Shown here piece by piece: positions 13,293-23,057 of a stretch of DNA of 64,000 nt (position 1 is its first letter; every line of letters starts with the position of its first letter). Origin of the DNA: Yponomeuta sedellus (Eukaryota; Arthropoda; Insecta; Lepidoptera; Yponomeutidae); assembly GCA_934045075.1 (NCBI GenBank), contig OW203726.1, positions 17,547,988-17,611,987 on the forward strand. Direction: 5' to 3'. A model generated the notes under the pieces. The model saw only the letters and a list, made by a program, of their open reading frames with translations. It was not told the origin of the DNA and did not search any database. The position numbers and the translations under genes were made by a program.

Positions 13293-13528
13293 CTTACTCA
13301 GGCTGGCGCTGCGGTCGTGGAGCCCCAGGTCCTGCTCGAAGCTGTGCAGTTGCCGCATGAAGTGGAAGTTGGGCGCGATGTCGGTCTTCCGCGAGCGGAC
13401 CAGCTCGAAGGCGTCGCGAAGGCAGAGCCGATGCCGCTGCATCAGGTACGCCAGGGTCACGGTCACCGAGCGGGAGACGCCCGCCACGCAGTGGACCAGC
13501 ACGCCGCATTGCGCCGACATTGCCTCCT
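13293..13528 (-). CDS. Mkp3: Mkp3 exon: phosphatase active site
   Basis: This 236-bp exon follows a gttacag acceptor and begins with AG, completing the split Glu codon. It reads [13 protein letters not shown], then [17 protein letters not shown], and ends [15 protein letters not shown] and then [19 protein letters not shown] is the HCx5R(S/T) protein-tyrosine/dual-specificity signature; the nucleophilic Cys codon is 13488-13490 and the phosphate-binding Arg codon is 13470-13472. The likely product dephosphorylates ERK (rolled) on Thr and Tyr in the cytoplasm. The donor that keeps frame with the last exon is AAG|GTCTGA; a stronger-looking GTAAGG four bases earlier would shift the frame. All catalytic residues are intact. 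Confidence 0.95.
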
Positions 13529-13922
13529 CTGTAACAGGCAATGATAAAAATTAACGGCCACATTTAAAGCAACACAATTCCAACTGAAACGAAATACTAT
13601 TTAGTATTAAGCCCGCCAATTGTACAATCGTTACTGGTACAATAAAGGTTTTAATTAATAATAAAAAATCCTCAAAACACTCCAACAGTGCTTACTAACT
13701 CAGAACCTCCTCAGAACGCACCGTGTGGTGGAGATTTTAAAAGGAAATTACGTATAAGTACATAAATTACGTGAGTGAGCTGGAAGAAAATACTATCTAG
13801 TATTAAGCTCGCCTTTGTACAAATTATGTTTTTAGTGCAATAAAGAAGTTTCATTCATTAAACACAGATTAAATAAAACGCCTCGTAAATTTATTTCTAT
13901 GTATGCGATGTCCTTTTCTGTT

Positions 13923-13980
13923 ACCATAGGAGGGTCCTAGTGTGGGACCTGAACGTGTGGTGTGGAAGTTATTTATGAAT
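13923..13980 (+). repeat. SINE family 2, 3'-end fragment
   Basis: The phrases accataggagggtcctag, then gtggtgtggaagttatttatgaat, match the 3' end of the SINE at 55512-55718. This is a truncated remnant in an Mkp3 intron. Confidence 0.5.
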
Positions 13981-13987
13981 ATAAACG

Positions 13988-14150
13988 CCTGCGGGAAGTG
14001 GACGGCCAGGTTCTAGTGCCAGTGGTCGTATATGGAGACCTCAAGGTCCTCAGAATCAAATTGTTGCTTAGGTGACTCGTGATGAATCGGATGGCCTGAG
14101 AGAAGTGGACGTCCAGGTTCTGGCTTTAGTGGTCGGCGGTGGGGACGTTG
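13988..14150 (-). pseudogene. Two degenerate tandem copies of the Mkp3 exon 14160-14298 (3' half)
   Basis: Copy 2 (14072-14150) and copy 3 (about 13988-14050) repeat the exon's [18 protein letters not shown] coding segment in the same orientation, immediately downstream of the real donor. Copy 2 reads [18 protein letters not shown] with a TAA at 14126-14128, and its donor GT is lost (ATCACGAGT in place of ATTGGTGAGT). Copy 3 reads DHWH*NLAVHFPQA with a TAG at 14013-14015. The copies are spaced about 80 and 107 bp apart. They are broken and are not alternative exons. Confidence 0.85.
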
Positions 14151-14159
14151 GTGACTCAC

Positions 14160-14298
14160 CAATGAAGCGGATGGCCTGCGGGAAGTGTACGGACAGGTTC
14201 TGGCTCCAGTGGTCGGCGATGGGGATCTTGAGGTAGCTGATGCCGCCGCCGGCCGTCTCGAACGTGTTTGGCAGGTCCGGCGTCACGTTCAGCACGTA
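14160..14298 (-). CDS. Mkp3: Mkp3 exon: catalytic domain with the general-acid loop
   Basis: This 139-bp exon lies between a tttccag acceptor and a G|GTGAGT donor (46 codons plus one base). It reads [14 protein letters not shown], then [20 protein letters not shown] and PQAIRFI. The DHWSQNL loop carries the general-acid aspartate of the family (codon 14212-14214). The last base joins AG of the next exon to make Glu (FIE|EA), as in DUSP6 (FIDEA). Two degenerate partial copies of its 3' half lie immediately downstream in the intron (see 13988-14150). Confidence 0.93.
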
Positions 14299-15182
14299 CT
14301 GGAAACGGGAAAGTCACGTTTAAAAGTTAAAAAAGACGTCTGGTCTCTGTATTGAGCATTTAAGTAACATAGTAATAACTTGACGATATAGTCGACAATA
14401 TAATACAAGTCATATTATGTCAGGATCGCCGATCGGACCCCAGCCCACCTGAATACATACGTGTGTTTATGATATGTTTTGTTAAGTGATGGTTTATTCA
14501 GATGATCCAGGATTAGTTACCATAAGCACAATCCCTGAAAGACCTGTACAGGGTGTCATGTAGAACAAGAATTAGTTATTAATATTATTACCACCTCTAC
14601 TATTATCCTGACAAGCAATAAATAAATGATTATGATCCCAATAACCTCTTAAAAGCTCATATTTCATTTTGATTCTTAATTCTAGATACATTTAAACTTT
14701 CATCTCAGAAAATATAAAAATATTGCAATTCGGCAATCGTCTGAAAATTGAAGACATTTGAAAGTTAAAATCAAACTACGTCTAATTGGTACTCGCCACG
14801 TGAGGCACCCTCTTAACAGGTTAAGAGACTGTTATTAAACATGTAAGTTGTGTTTGTTGTTACATTACGATAAAACAAATGATATCATTAATTAGCAATA
14901 TTGTTTATTGATTGAATGGGTGAAATGTGACTCGATATGACTATAATTTATAGGCTCTTTTGACTAAAGCTTGTTTGTTGATCAACATAGTACCATACTG
15001 TAGCGTTGTTTAAATGTGACCTCTTAAAATTACTTTAAAGTTGTGTATTTCAAAATACAGAATGATTGTCACTTCTTTCGAGGCGTGACACATTTGGCGT
15101 CTACGAATATACCTTTCAGCGTCCTTTCAACTTAGTCTACTTCTTTCTTTGTGTGAAGCCTATACACGCCCAACTGCAGGGC
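14299..15182. other. Mkp3 intron segment, nothing recognised
   Basis: This is AT-rich intronic sequence without ORFs, obvious repeats or GC-rich patches. Confidence 0.4.
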
Positions 15183-15232
15183 ATTTGCCTTCTCTCAGAG
15201 AGAGTAAGGGCATAATTACCAAGTGTGCCAAG
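15183..15232 (-). repeat. Short dispersed repeat ('gagaggcctgtgcc' family) fragment
   Basis: The sequence cttctctcagagagagtaag, then ggcataattaccaagtgtgcc, is the reverse complement of the unit described at 181-275. Confidence 0.45.
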
Positions 15233-15287
15233 GGCAACTTAGTATAGTTCAACAACGTCAATACATGTGATGCCAATTTATTAGGTC

Positions 15288-15416
15288 TTCTTCTTCTTCT
15301 TTAGGCTATACTAGTCCACTGCTGGACATAGCTCCCAATGAGATCCATAGCGCCTTGTCTTCAGCTTGCCGCATCCAGCATCTGCCTGCAGTTTTTCACA
15401 GATCGTCATCCCACCC
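15288..15416 (-). mobile_element. 5'-truncated RTE-like LINE 3' end with target duplication
   Basis: Read on the minus strand, it encodes remnants of an RTE-type ORF2 C-terminus (GWDDDL-like), then ctatgtccagcagtggacta, then gtatagcc and a (gaa)n tail. A perfect 12-bp duplication (atttattaggtc) lies at 15276-15287 and 15417-15428. A microsatellite tail and severe 5' truncation are typical of RTE insertions. Confidence 0.8.
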
Positions 15417-15428
15417 ATTTATTAGGTC

Positions 15429-16186
15429 CGTACATATAAAATCGACGTTATGGCCATCTGGCGTTACGTTAAGCTCAAATAACTCACGCTTCGTTTCGGA
15501 TGGATAACAGAGAGGTCTGTTGCAACCAAAATAGTTACAAAGAAGATGTTTATAGTTAGTTACAAAGATGCTTTACTTGTTATGTATGTTAATTGGAAGT
15601 AAAATTTATGCCAAGTTGTTAGCAAAAAGTGACGGAAAAATGTTGGTGAAACCGAAACAACTGTCCATAGCCCTTAAAGGGTGGAAATTCGGTGAATTCA
15701 GGCCTAAAACGCTTATATTCTCGCATGGCTCTTTCGTGAGTAACAACTGCTATACCTCTATTATATACCTCTTTGTAGCCGGCACAGCCGTCTGGTTTGA
15801 TTTTAAATTGAAGGAAAATTGTTAAGTCTTGTTTAAGAAGTCAGTCTATCACTAGCGAGGAAACCGACAGGATGGTAAAACTATAAAAATATAAAATTAA
15901 TTACCTAATAACATTCGGTATAATTTATTTAGGGCGTCACAGTACATTCGTTAAACCGAAACAACTGTCGGTAGCCGGTAAAGCGAGTTAACTAGGCCTT
16001 AAAACACGGTGAAATCAAACATACTCAAACGACGCATATGTGACCTTGTGTCCTTTGTTAGTAATAAGTACCGTTAATCGTGGCCATTGCAAACTGGAGT
16101 ATGAATAGAAACAACATGTGGGAAATGTTTTGTCTTTGCAAGAATTCTTGATGTAGAATTAATAAAAATGTATGTACTGTGGTACT
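15429..16186. other. Mkp3 intron segment, one unrecognised ORF
   Basis: An 85-codon ORF at 15568-15825 has no recognisable domain and weak coding character. The phrase accgaaacaactgtc recurs at 15649 and 15955 in similar context (ccatagcccttaaaggg versus ggtagccggtaaagcg), suggesting an old local duplication or two repeat fragments. Confidence 0.35.
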
Positions 16187-16434
16187 GCTGTGTGGTGTCG
16201 GCCTAGAGAATAGCACCAACCCAATTCTTCCCGCGGGTGTCGTAAAAGGACACAAACCAGGGGGTGGGCAGCAGCGCCCCCTGCAGAACAATTCCACCGA
16301 ACTGCGATCCCCAACCCGCATGCCCAGCGTGGGGACTATGGGCATTACCCCCTATGATAGCACAACCTGGCGCTCTTTAGGGGAGGGCTACGTCCAGCAG
16401 TGGACTAGTATAGCCTGACGACGAGGTTTTATTT
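16187..16434 (+). mobile_element. SINE-like element, family 3 (RTE-tailed, about 250 bp)
   Basis: A full unit shared end to end with 46076-46324 and 62230-62478. It starts gctgtgtggtgtcggccta, passes through cccgcgggtgtcgtaaaagg and ggcagcagcgccccctgcag, and ends tccagcagtggactagtata, then gcctgacgacga. Its last roughly 80 bp are the same as the 3' end of the RTE-like insertions at 15288, 39698, 43048 and 51809. It is therefore probably a SINE that borrowed an RTE 3' tail. No clear tRNA box B was seen. Confidence 0.7.
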
Positions 16435-16590
16435 CAATGATAGACAGAAAACTTCGATCAAAAACAGAATAAAAGATAATTTCACAAGTAGAATAATGAT
16501 GCCGATTCGTAAAACAGTGAAGTAGTAGGTAATTGAAGATCCAAAAGAAATCTAGAATGGGTGATGTAATTTTAAGTTTTGATTTTATTT

Positions 16591-16810
16591 TACTGCCTCG
16601 ACGGTCTAGCGGTTAACATGCTTGAGTACCGAAACAGAGGTCGTGGGTTCGATAACCACTGAAGACCGCCGTAAGAGATCAGTACAAATGGCCTTAGCTG
16701 GGTGTATGTCCATGTATGTGATGTCCTTGCCCAGTTACGATATACATACAGCATCCTAGTTTAAGACCAAGACAATGATAGTTTTGTGTGGAAGTTATTA
16801 TTATTATTTA
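16591..16810 (+). mobile_element. tRNA-derived SINE, family 2
   Basis: The tRNA-like head tgcctcgacggtctagcgg, then gtgggttcgataaccac, is followed by aagaccgccgta, agtacaaatggcctt, gtgatgtccttgcccagtta, tcctagtttaagacca and a (tta)n tail. The A- and B-box regions are readable. This is the best-preserved family-2 copy in the window, and it lies in the Mkp3 intron just downstream of exon 17241-17418. Confidence 0.8.
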
Positions 16811-17035
16811 CAAATGATAGGACAAAGTGGAAGACATAAATTGTGTAATAACGTTTACACCGTAACATTATGTCACCGATTTCCTACTGAACCTATAACT
16901 ATAGGTCGCCTCTTGACCGGTATGATCAAATAAGAAACGTCGCTATAGTTCTAAGTTCACTATCGGTGACAAACGGTGAAATCTTATCATACGTACAGTA
17001 CAGGTGGCAATTTATGTATTTGATTTAAGATGACT

Positions 17036-17135
17036 TGAGAAAAGATGGTCAGAGTGGAGTCTTTTTTCCCGCTGCCTTTTTCTCCACTACAATACGGCCC
17101 GAAGGCAGCGGCTTACATTTTACATCGACATTCAG
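17036..17135 (+). repeat. Dispersed repeat (also at 26453-26555)
   Basis: Both copies share gagaaaaggtggtcag, then cgctgc, ttctc, ccgaaggcagc, ttacatt and gacattca in the same order. The unit is about 100 bp and its class is unknown. Confidence 0.5.
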
Positions 17136-17240
17136 CAAACAGAAAGTAAATTCTTTACGTTCAAATTGAAATGTTCCATTTTCCACTTTCTGTTACCATT
17201 CATACTCAAGTTTCTTATCACCCCGTTACACTGTAGGTAC

Positions 17241-17418
17241 CTTGATATTGTGCCGGGCGAGCGCGGCGCAGTCCTCGCTGTTCCCGGAGTTGCCGAGGAA
17301 CAGGTTGGGCAGGATCTCGACGGGGAAGTCCTGGGTCGCCACGTGCGTGTCCTCGCACTCTGAAGAGGACCCCGATGAGATGGCCTCGTCGCAGCCCGAG
17401 CCGGAAATACGGAGCGAT
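17241..17418 (-). CDS. Mkp3: Mkp3 exon: acidic linker and start of the catalytic domain
   Basis: This 178-bp exon lies between a ccctccgcag acceptor and an AAG|GTACCT donor. One base completes the split Arg codon, followed by 59 full codons ending in phase 0. It reads SLRISGSGCDEA, then a Ser/Asp/Glu-rich linker, then QDFPVEILPNLFLGNSGNS and ARHNIK. FPVEILPxLxLG is the hallmark start of the dual-specificity phosphatase fold in DUSP6/7/9. The LRIS plus acidic stretch is the typical linker of that class and separates it from puckered- or DUSP1-like proteins. The flanking intron on the acceptor side carries an inverted-repeat element beginning about 20 bp away (17437-17665), so the branch point probably lies inside repeat DNA. 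Confidence 0.9.
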
Positions 17419-17436
17419 CTGCGGAGGGATTTTTTT

Positions 17437-17665
17437 TTGTATTTCTTAATGATTCGCGATACTCATACATAGTTATATATTAAACGGGTCAAATCGCGAT
17501 TATCTATTAGGTAAAACCCGAGACCACGGCAACTGTAACACTGCCGAAACGTCGGGAAATAAGGTAATTACGCTTTACCTAATAAATAATCGCGAGTTGA
17601 CCCCTTTCATATATAATCCTAGTTATATATTAAAGGGGTCAACTCGCGATTATTTATTAAGTAAA
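17437..17665. repeat. Inverted-repeat (foldback) element beside the Mkp3 splice acceptor
   Basis: Arms of about 41 bp (17475-17515 and 17574-17615; agrees with attaaa-ggggtcaa-tcgcgatta-ctattaggtaaa) face each other across a centre reading gagaccacggcaactg and ccgaaacgtcggg. A third copy of the arm follows in direct orientation (17625-17665). Related end sequence (atttcttaatgat-gcgatactc-tacatag) recurs at 50394-50482, and part of the arm at about 20880-20912. It is a MITE-like element with no coding capacity. Confidence 0.7.
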
Positions 17666-18939
17666 ATTCTCGTTACTCTACAAAAAAAGTACTGTTAGAG
17701 CTACATCACGGCTACCATACAGGGTCCACCTGGGAGACAATTCCCGCCCATGCAAATTGAAAGCGTAAACGCAAAATATTCGAAGGATTAGACATTTGTC
17801 GCATAAATAAAAAAAAGATAACTGGACAGAGTCATTAGACATTTATTTTCTCATCCGAATTCAATCTAGCATGGCGTTTAGAACTGATTGACATAATTGG
17901 CTTCCTGGACTACAATAGACGCAGACCGAACGCGATGGAGTTCTCGTGAAGAGGCATAGGTCCAAGAGTGGACGAACAAATGCTGAAAGAAGAGAAGAAG
18001 ACGAGCTATTTACAATTTATCCACCTACCCAGTACTACGATGGCAGTCTGCGTAGTGCGATGGCACGAGTCACGTGTTTTGTGGCGACTAACTGCACATT
18101 CCAGTAAAATTCTGACGTTAAAACGTTTAATATTTGAAACACGCGACTGGCGTCGTCATACTACTGAGGCAGGGCCGCGTTTCATAAAACGAAAGAGTTA
18201 TTCGTAATTTATTATGATGAAGTCTATTTTGAAATCTGTTAGTCGATTTTGCATGTTTTGACATCGGTGTTTACATCAAATTAAAAAAAAATATTCACTA
18301 TAAAAATAAACTTAATCAACGTCAATTATAATAGATTAGGTGAAGAAGAAACTAAAGAAACTCCATATTAATTCACATTTAACCAGAGTTTTCAACTTAA
18401 AAGGTACAGCACACTACACTACACAATCGTCCCCGTTAACATTAAATACCTGACAACTTAGTCTTTCAAATAAAATAATAATGTTATAACAGGGTTTTTT
18501 GCACAGAGTATGCGTGACACATTTTTGAAACCATCGAATTGTAGTAAACCATGAATTGTAGTTCAATGAAACAGGGCCCAGGCAATCGCTGGAAGACATA
18601 AGGGAGAACGAAGATGGCCGATGCCAAATGACTTGACTCGAAGACCTCGAATGGACGTATTTCGGATCTCATCTTAGAGGGACGCGATGCAAAAAATATA
18701 GAAAGGAATTGTTTGTTCATGGAGAAAATTTATTTCCACGTTTCACCCCCAAGCAATGTAAACTGCCAGTGACATGGCTATAAAAATAATTTAAAAAAAA
18801 CCTTTGAACGGTCCATTGCCCCATAAAGCACGCCTCATCAGCGGAGTGTTACTCTGTATAAATCTCGAGGATGGATAATTCAATAACAACTTAGGCTCTT
18901 ATTGTAGAGTGGCCACTTAGATAATAGATTTGTCACAAT
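17666..18939. other. Mkp3 giant-intron segment, nothing recognised
   Basis: The small ORFs at 17968-18207 and 18414-18720 look random. No repeat was identified with confidence. Confidence 0.4.
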
Positions 18940-19245
18940 AGATGGGTGAAGGGTCCACTCGAAAGCGAAATTACCTGAGGCATTTTTTTTCAAGATGTAG
19001 TAGGCTTGCCTAGCTTCCATACTGACAACTTAGTCCGCCTAGCCCACAGGAAAGAAGTCAATACGGCCTGAGCCTACCAAGCCGCGGGTTTCCCGGTTTC
19101 CCTACGATGTTTTCCTTCAGTTAGGGTGTGGTATTGCTATTACAAATTCGCAGATGTATGTAACTTTATATATAAACAAAGTCAAAGGCACATACTCGCA
19201 CTTGGAATCGAACCTGGATCTCTCGGTTCCAAGTCCACTGTTTAT
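18940..19245 (-). mobile_element. tRNA-derived SINE, family 1, 5'-truncated
   Basis: On the minus strand the order is head (gagagatccaggttcgattcc), linker, caataccacaccctaactg, acccgcggcttggtaggctc, ctgtgggctaggcggactaag, and the 3' body ending in gtggacccttcacccatc. This is the standard order of the family-1 element at 12662. The first bases of the head are missing. Confidence 0.75.
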
Positions 19246-19547
19246 CAAGAATAAAAAGAGAGATAATCGAGAGCGGTGGCTGCTTATCGGTAGGACTCTT
19301 TTCTCACATCCGAGAAGTCCTGGGCTTTATTCCGGTAAGTATCAATTGTTGAAAAATTGAAAAGTAATGCCACTTGTTAATTGCGAAGAAAAAAGTGATG
19401 AGGTAAACTAAGCGTCTGACGTTTAACTGTCCCTAAATTACGCGCACCAAATTCTGAACAGTTCCAATCGCCTAACTGTCAAATTAGTATGGAATTTGAC
19501 AGTAAGTCTATTCGAAGAAGCGCTCTGGATTTGTTGCATATAATTAG

Positions 19548-19616
19548 GCCACTGAGCGCTTGAAATCGCCAATCCCCGGTGGGCACGCTCTCTTAAAGAA
19601 GATCTGTGCCCTACAC
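19548..19616 (+). repeat. Short dispersed repeat ('gagaggcctgtgcc' family)
   Basis: It reads gagcgcttgaaatcgccaat, then ccccggtgggcacgctctct, then gatctgtgccct, matching the unit described at 181-275. Confidence 0.5.
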
Positions 19617-19744
19617 TAGGAAGTACAGTATAAGACTGTTTTATATAGCTGTAACAAAACCGGAACCATGCAAGCGAGGGCCAACCTGTCCCCTAATGCG
19701 CCACCACCGCAATTCAATAAGCACCCGTCAATTACAACCTTATG

Positions 19745-19970
19745 TAACGTAACGGGCGCGCGTGTGCCGGCATATCGATCCGGGGTGGCCGGGGCGGTCG
19801 GGGGTGGTCGGGGGTCCCCATTCACCCCCGCGCTCAATGGCCGCCCACGCAGGGGCCGCCCACGCGCCCCGGGGCGCCCCCATTCAGTTTTGAAGGCAAT
19901 AAAATCGCAAGCGTGGGTGCAGAGCTTGATTCCTCGCCCACGCCGTCTGTGAACGGACGCTGTTGACGAT
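19745..19970. other. GC-rich intronic patch
   Basis: This dense G/C region with many CpG contains repeated cggggtggccggggcggtcg-like and ccgcccacgc units. The ORFs overlapping it on both strands are composition artefacts. It is a candidate regulatory island; nothing in the sequence identifies it further. Confidence 0.4.
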
Positions 19971-20500
19971 CGCACTCGGCAAATCGTGATGGGATTCCCC
20001 GAAATTGTTTATGGCACCTTAGAATGATTAAGTTACGTCTATTTCTAATGTTTTGACAAATCTGATGTTCGCAACTGAGCATATCGCGTAGCGTACCTAT
20101 TCACTTAATGAACTAAGTAATTAACTTAGTCTATATTGAGTTATTTTTGTATTTTTTTGTGATAATTAAACCATTTTTCAATTTAAATTACGTGAACACC
20201 TCAGAGTTCACATAATCGCCAATCTACTCATCTCTGAGAGAAGTCATTGCCTTGAACATTCATGTACGTTGGGATCCACTTCCATTCCCTAAAGTTCACT
20301 CTTACGAAATTTTAATGGAATGAGGGTTTTTGTTGGATTACAATCAACATCGGTTTAACCTTTGCACTTGTCTAGATGTGACCATCAGGGAACTACTAGA
20401 TGCTGTAGATGTATAGATAGACTGGCTTAGAAAAATTAAAAACTAATATGAGGTATTTTAAGTAAGAGATTTAAAAGTGAAATAATTACGTAACTGGATG

Positions 20501-20675
20501 ATAAGTTCCACACAACACAATCTCTTGTCCTGGTACCAAACTAGGATACCCTGTACTATGATAACCAGGCAAAAATATTTCAAACATCAGGGCCAATATT
20601 GTACAAATCAAGTACGGCGGCCTCCAGTGGAATTAAACCCATGACCTTTGCTGTGGTAGTCAAACACGATACTTA
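20501..20675 (-). mobile_element. tRNA-derived SINE, family 2
   Basis: On the minus strand a decayed head (catgggtttaattccactgg) is followed by ccgccgta and gttatcatagtacaggg, then tcctagtttggtaccaggac and agattgtgttgtgtggaact. Confidence 0.65.
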
Positions 20676-22364
20676 TTTGACATGGGGTTCATTCAAGATA
20701 TTGTAGATAAAGAATAGAACCATTCGGAGCTTTGAAATACTACCAGCACTACGCTCCTGTTTGAGATCACTATGTCATGAATACGTAATGTAATCATAAT
20801 TACATTGTTAACACGTTGAAATGGTTCTATAAGCCACATAAATAAATATAATATCATTTTACCTAAAACATAGTCTCGATTAGACCCGTTTAATATGTAA
20901 CTAAGTATAAACCAAAGAGAAGGGAGTAACTTGGCTAAAGCTACCCTCCTTAGCCATGAACAGAGATAAATGGAAAGCCCTTGTGTCAGCCCCAGACTCC
21001 ACAGATAAGTAAAGGGACCAAAGCAGAAATATAAACCTCCTCTAGCAGTAACATTTTAATAGTATCTAACATTTTCAACATTACAATTAGTAAACATTAG
21101 TAATAAAAATAACTTTTTCACACCACGCAGTCACTTGTCTGGTTCTAAAGTATCATGCCCAGGGCAATAATTTCACAAATATGAATAACAAAAGTTTATC
21201 TGTCAGTTCTCGTTTTCATAACAACCTCAGGTTTCCTTGTTTAAACGATAAAATGATGTACCAACTATCTCTAACATAATACCGTAAGCCCATTGACTGA
21301 ACTGTGTAATATAAGCGTGCAGACACAGCTTAGTATATAGAACCACTAGGCACCAAGCACTATACAGCGAAACAATAGACGCTCGACGTTTTCATTCAAC
21401 ACAGCCAATGGTCACACTCAGTGGCACTCGAGGTAAGGTAATCTCGTGAAAACTAACGTTTTAAGTATATTACAGGTTACGCTCTTGATACTGGATAGAA
21501 ATGTCTCGAAGTATAGAATCTGGAAGCACGATGACGCGAAAAGATAACCAGTTACTCGCAAAAGAGAACAGTTCTAGTGGCGAAACTGCGAGTAGGCAGC
21601 TGAATCCGTCCAAACGTAGACTTAGCAAGGCTAGCATGCCCTAGATACGCAGACTCTACACAGAATAATGTTTATATCGAGTATTCAGATAGAGCTAGAA
21701 GTCAGATAGAGGACTTTAGAAGTGAAAAAGCTTTTCGTAATAGTAGGTATAAACAAAAAAGTATTCTCCATTCTGTACCGGCAACGCCTCATCCCTATAA
21801 GATTTTGTAATCACTTTCAGACAGACCAGACAACCTGCAGCACATCCACCTTTAAACGCGTTCATTCCACTCCGTTCCGTTACAAGTCACTTTGTGACTA
21901 AAGAGGTTGATCTGCTGTCGATGTTTTCGCCAATTCCTTCTGCATTTCATCACAGAACGCAGTTTGCAGAAATAGATAGATAGAGAACACTTTATTGTAC
22001 ACAAAAGAGAAAATTGCACAGATATTTCTTAACCTAAGAGTACAGGCCTGGGCCTTATCACTAAAATTTATATCTTCCAGACAACCTTTGGATGTATTGA
22101 AGAAATACATTGCAGAAGGAAGTAGATGTACAAACAAATGAAATCAATTCAGAGGTACATGAATTATACATATCAGAGTGGAAGACAGCGAACAAAATAA
22201 TAGTGTAATAAAATCAGGGAAACCTCCCCGTTTTCCTGCTTATTTTGTCCATATACCTGGTAAAAGGGCATAATATTTCCATAGAATATTTTAGAGTGAC
22301 AGGGACGGGGCTTTTACCAAACAGTGTAGTTTAGTGCTTCATTTGAATATACTGGTACGCTCAG
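20676..22364. other. Mkp3 intron segment with a LINE 3'-UTR-like fragment
   Basis: Positions 21963-22137 (agagaacactttattgtacac, then ttatcactaaaa, tcttccagacaacc, gaagtagatgt) resemble the 3' UTR of a lepidopteran LINE. A foldback-arm fragment lies at 20880-20912. Nothing else was recognised. Confidence 0.4.
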
Positions 22365-22465
22365 AAGTCACCGCTTGAAATCGCCAATCCGCAGTGGGGA
22401 CGCCTGTGATTAGGCCCACACTCTCTCTCTCTCTGAGAGATGACCGGTGCCAGTGGGTCGTATGC
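22365..22465 (+). repeat. Short dispersed repeat ('gagaggcctgtgcc' family)
   Basis: It reads cgcttgaaatcgccaatccg, then cagtggggacgcctgtgatt, then a (ct)n run and ctgagagatgaccggtgcc. This is the clearest example of the unit listed at 181-275. Confidence 0.55.
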
Positions 22466-22754
22466 AATGTGTTCTTAAAATAAATCAAAGCCTGAAAAGC
22501 CTATCTTCAGTATCGATAATTACATTCCCATCAAGAAATACTTTAAATAAAAAAAATTGACATTCAGGCTCAGACTACACAAGCCTTGGTAAGTTCGACG
22601 ACGGTAGTCGCGCGTTTTAACTGTCAAAAGTCGCATCTTTCTAGTAAGTTGCAAAACGTGTGCCTCGTGCCATCGTTCGTACTACGCAGACTGGTTGTCC
22701 TCGCGTCTACTCCACGTAGCCAGTCAAACCGAATGAACTGTGGTGTGGACTAGG

Positions 22755-22975
22755 ATTGAAGAGGATTCCTGTTCCTCTTCCTCAAAATTGATTTTTAAAA
22801 AGTCCTCTTCCTCTTTCTCAAATTTTAAGAGGAATTTCATAGGAAGGAGAGTTATAAGTTTCGAAACGAACGTGTTGAAACGAATTGTGTGAGGGAGAGA
22901 GAGAAGTTTCCTGCACCCTCTTCTTCATCCTCATCATCTTCCTCGTCCTCTTCCTCCAGTCTGCCAGATTCCTCA
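22755..22975. repeat. Polypyrimidine/polypurine low-complexity tract
   Basis: Runs of cctcttcctc-type sequence with interspersed purine blocks (gagggagagagagaag) form degenerate microsatellite DNA, immediately followed by the retroposon tail at 22979-23057. Confidence 0.6.
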
Positions 22976-22978
22976 TCG

Positions 22979-23057
22979 AAATGAAATGAAAATGTTTTAT
23001 TCAAAGTAGCGCAGAAACTGAGGCTTAACGAACGTTACAATTCAAACTAGGTGTCCA
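22979..23057 (-). repeat. LINE/retroposon 3'-end fragment
   Basis: This is the inverse-orientation match to 7991-8065 (aaatgttttattcaaagtag, then cgcagaaactgaggcttaac). Confidence 0.55.

Noticed and set aside
13317..13554. Plus-strand ORFs opposite the active-site exon
   Set aside because: They are antisense shadows of the Mkp3 exon 13293-13528.
17132..17470. 112-codon minus ORF over exon 17241-17418
   Set aside because: It is a wrong-frame reading of the exon; the frame with FPVEILPNLFLG is the coding one.
19616..20082. Proline/arginine-rich ORFs at 19616-20082
   Set aside because: They are driven by the GC-rich patch, occur on both strands, and show no domain.
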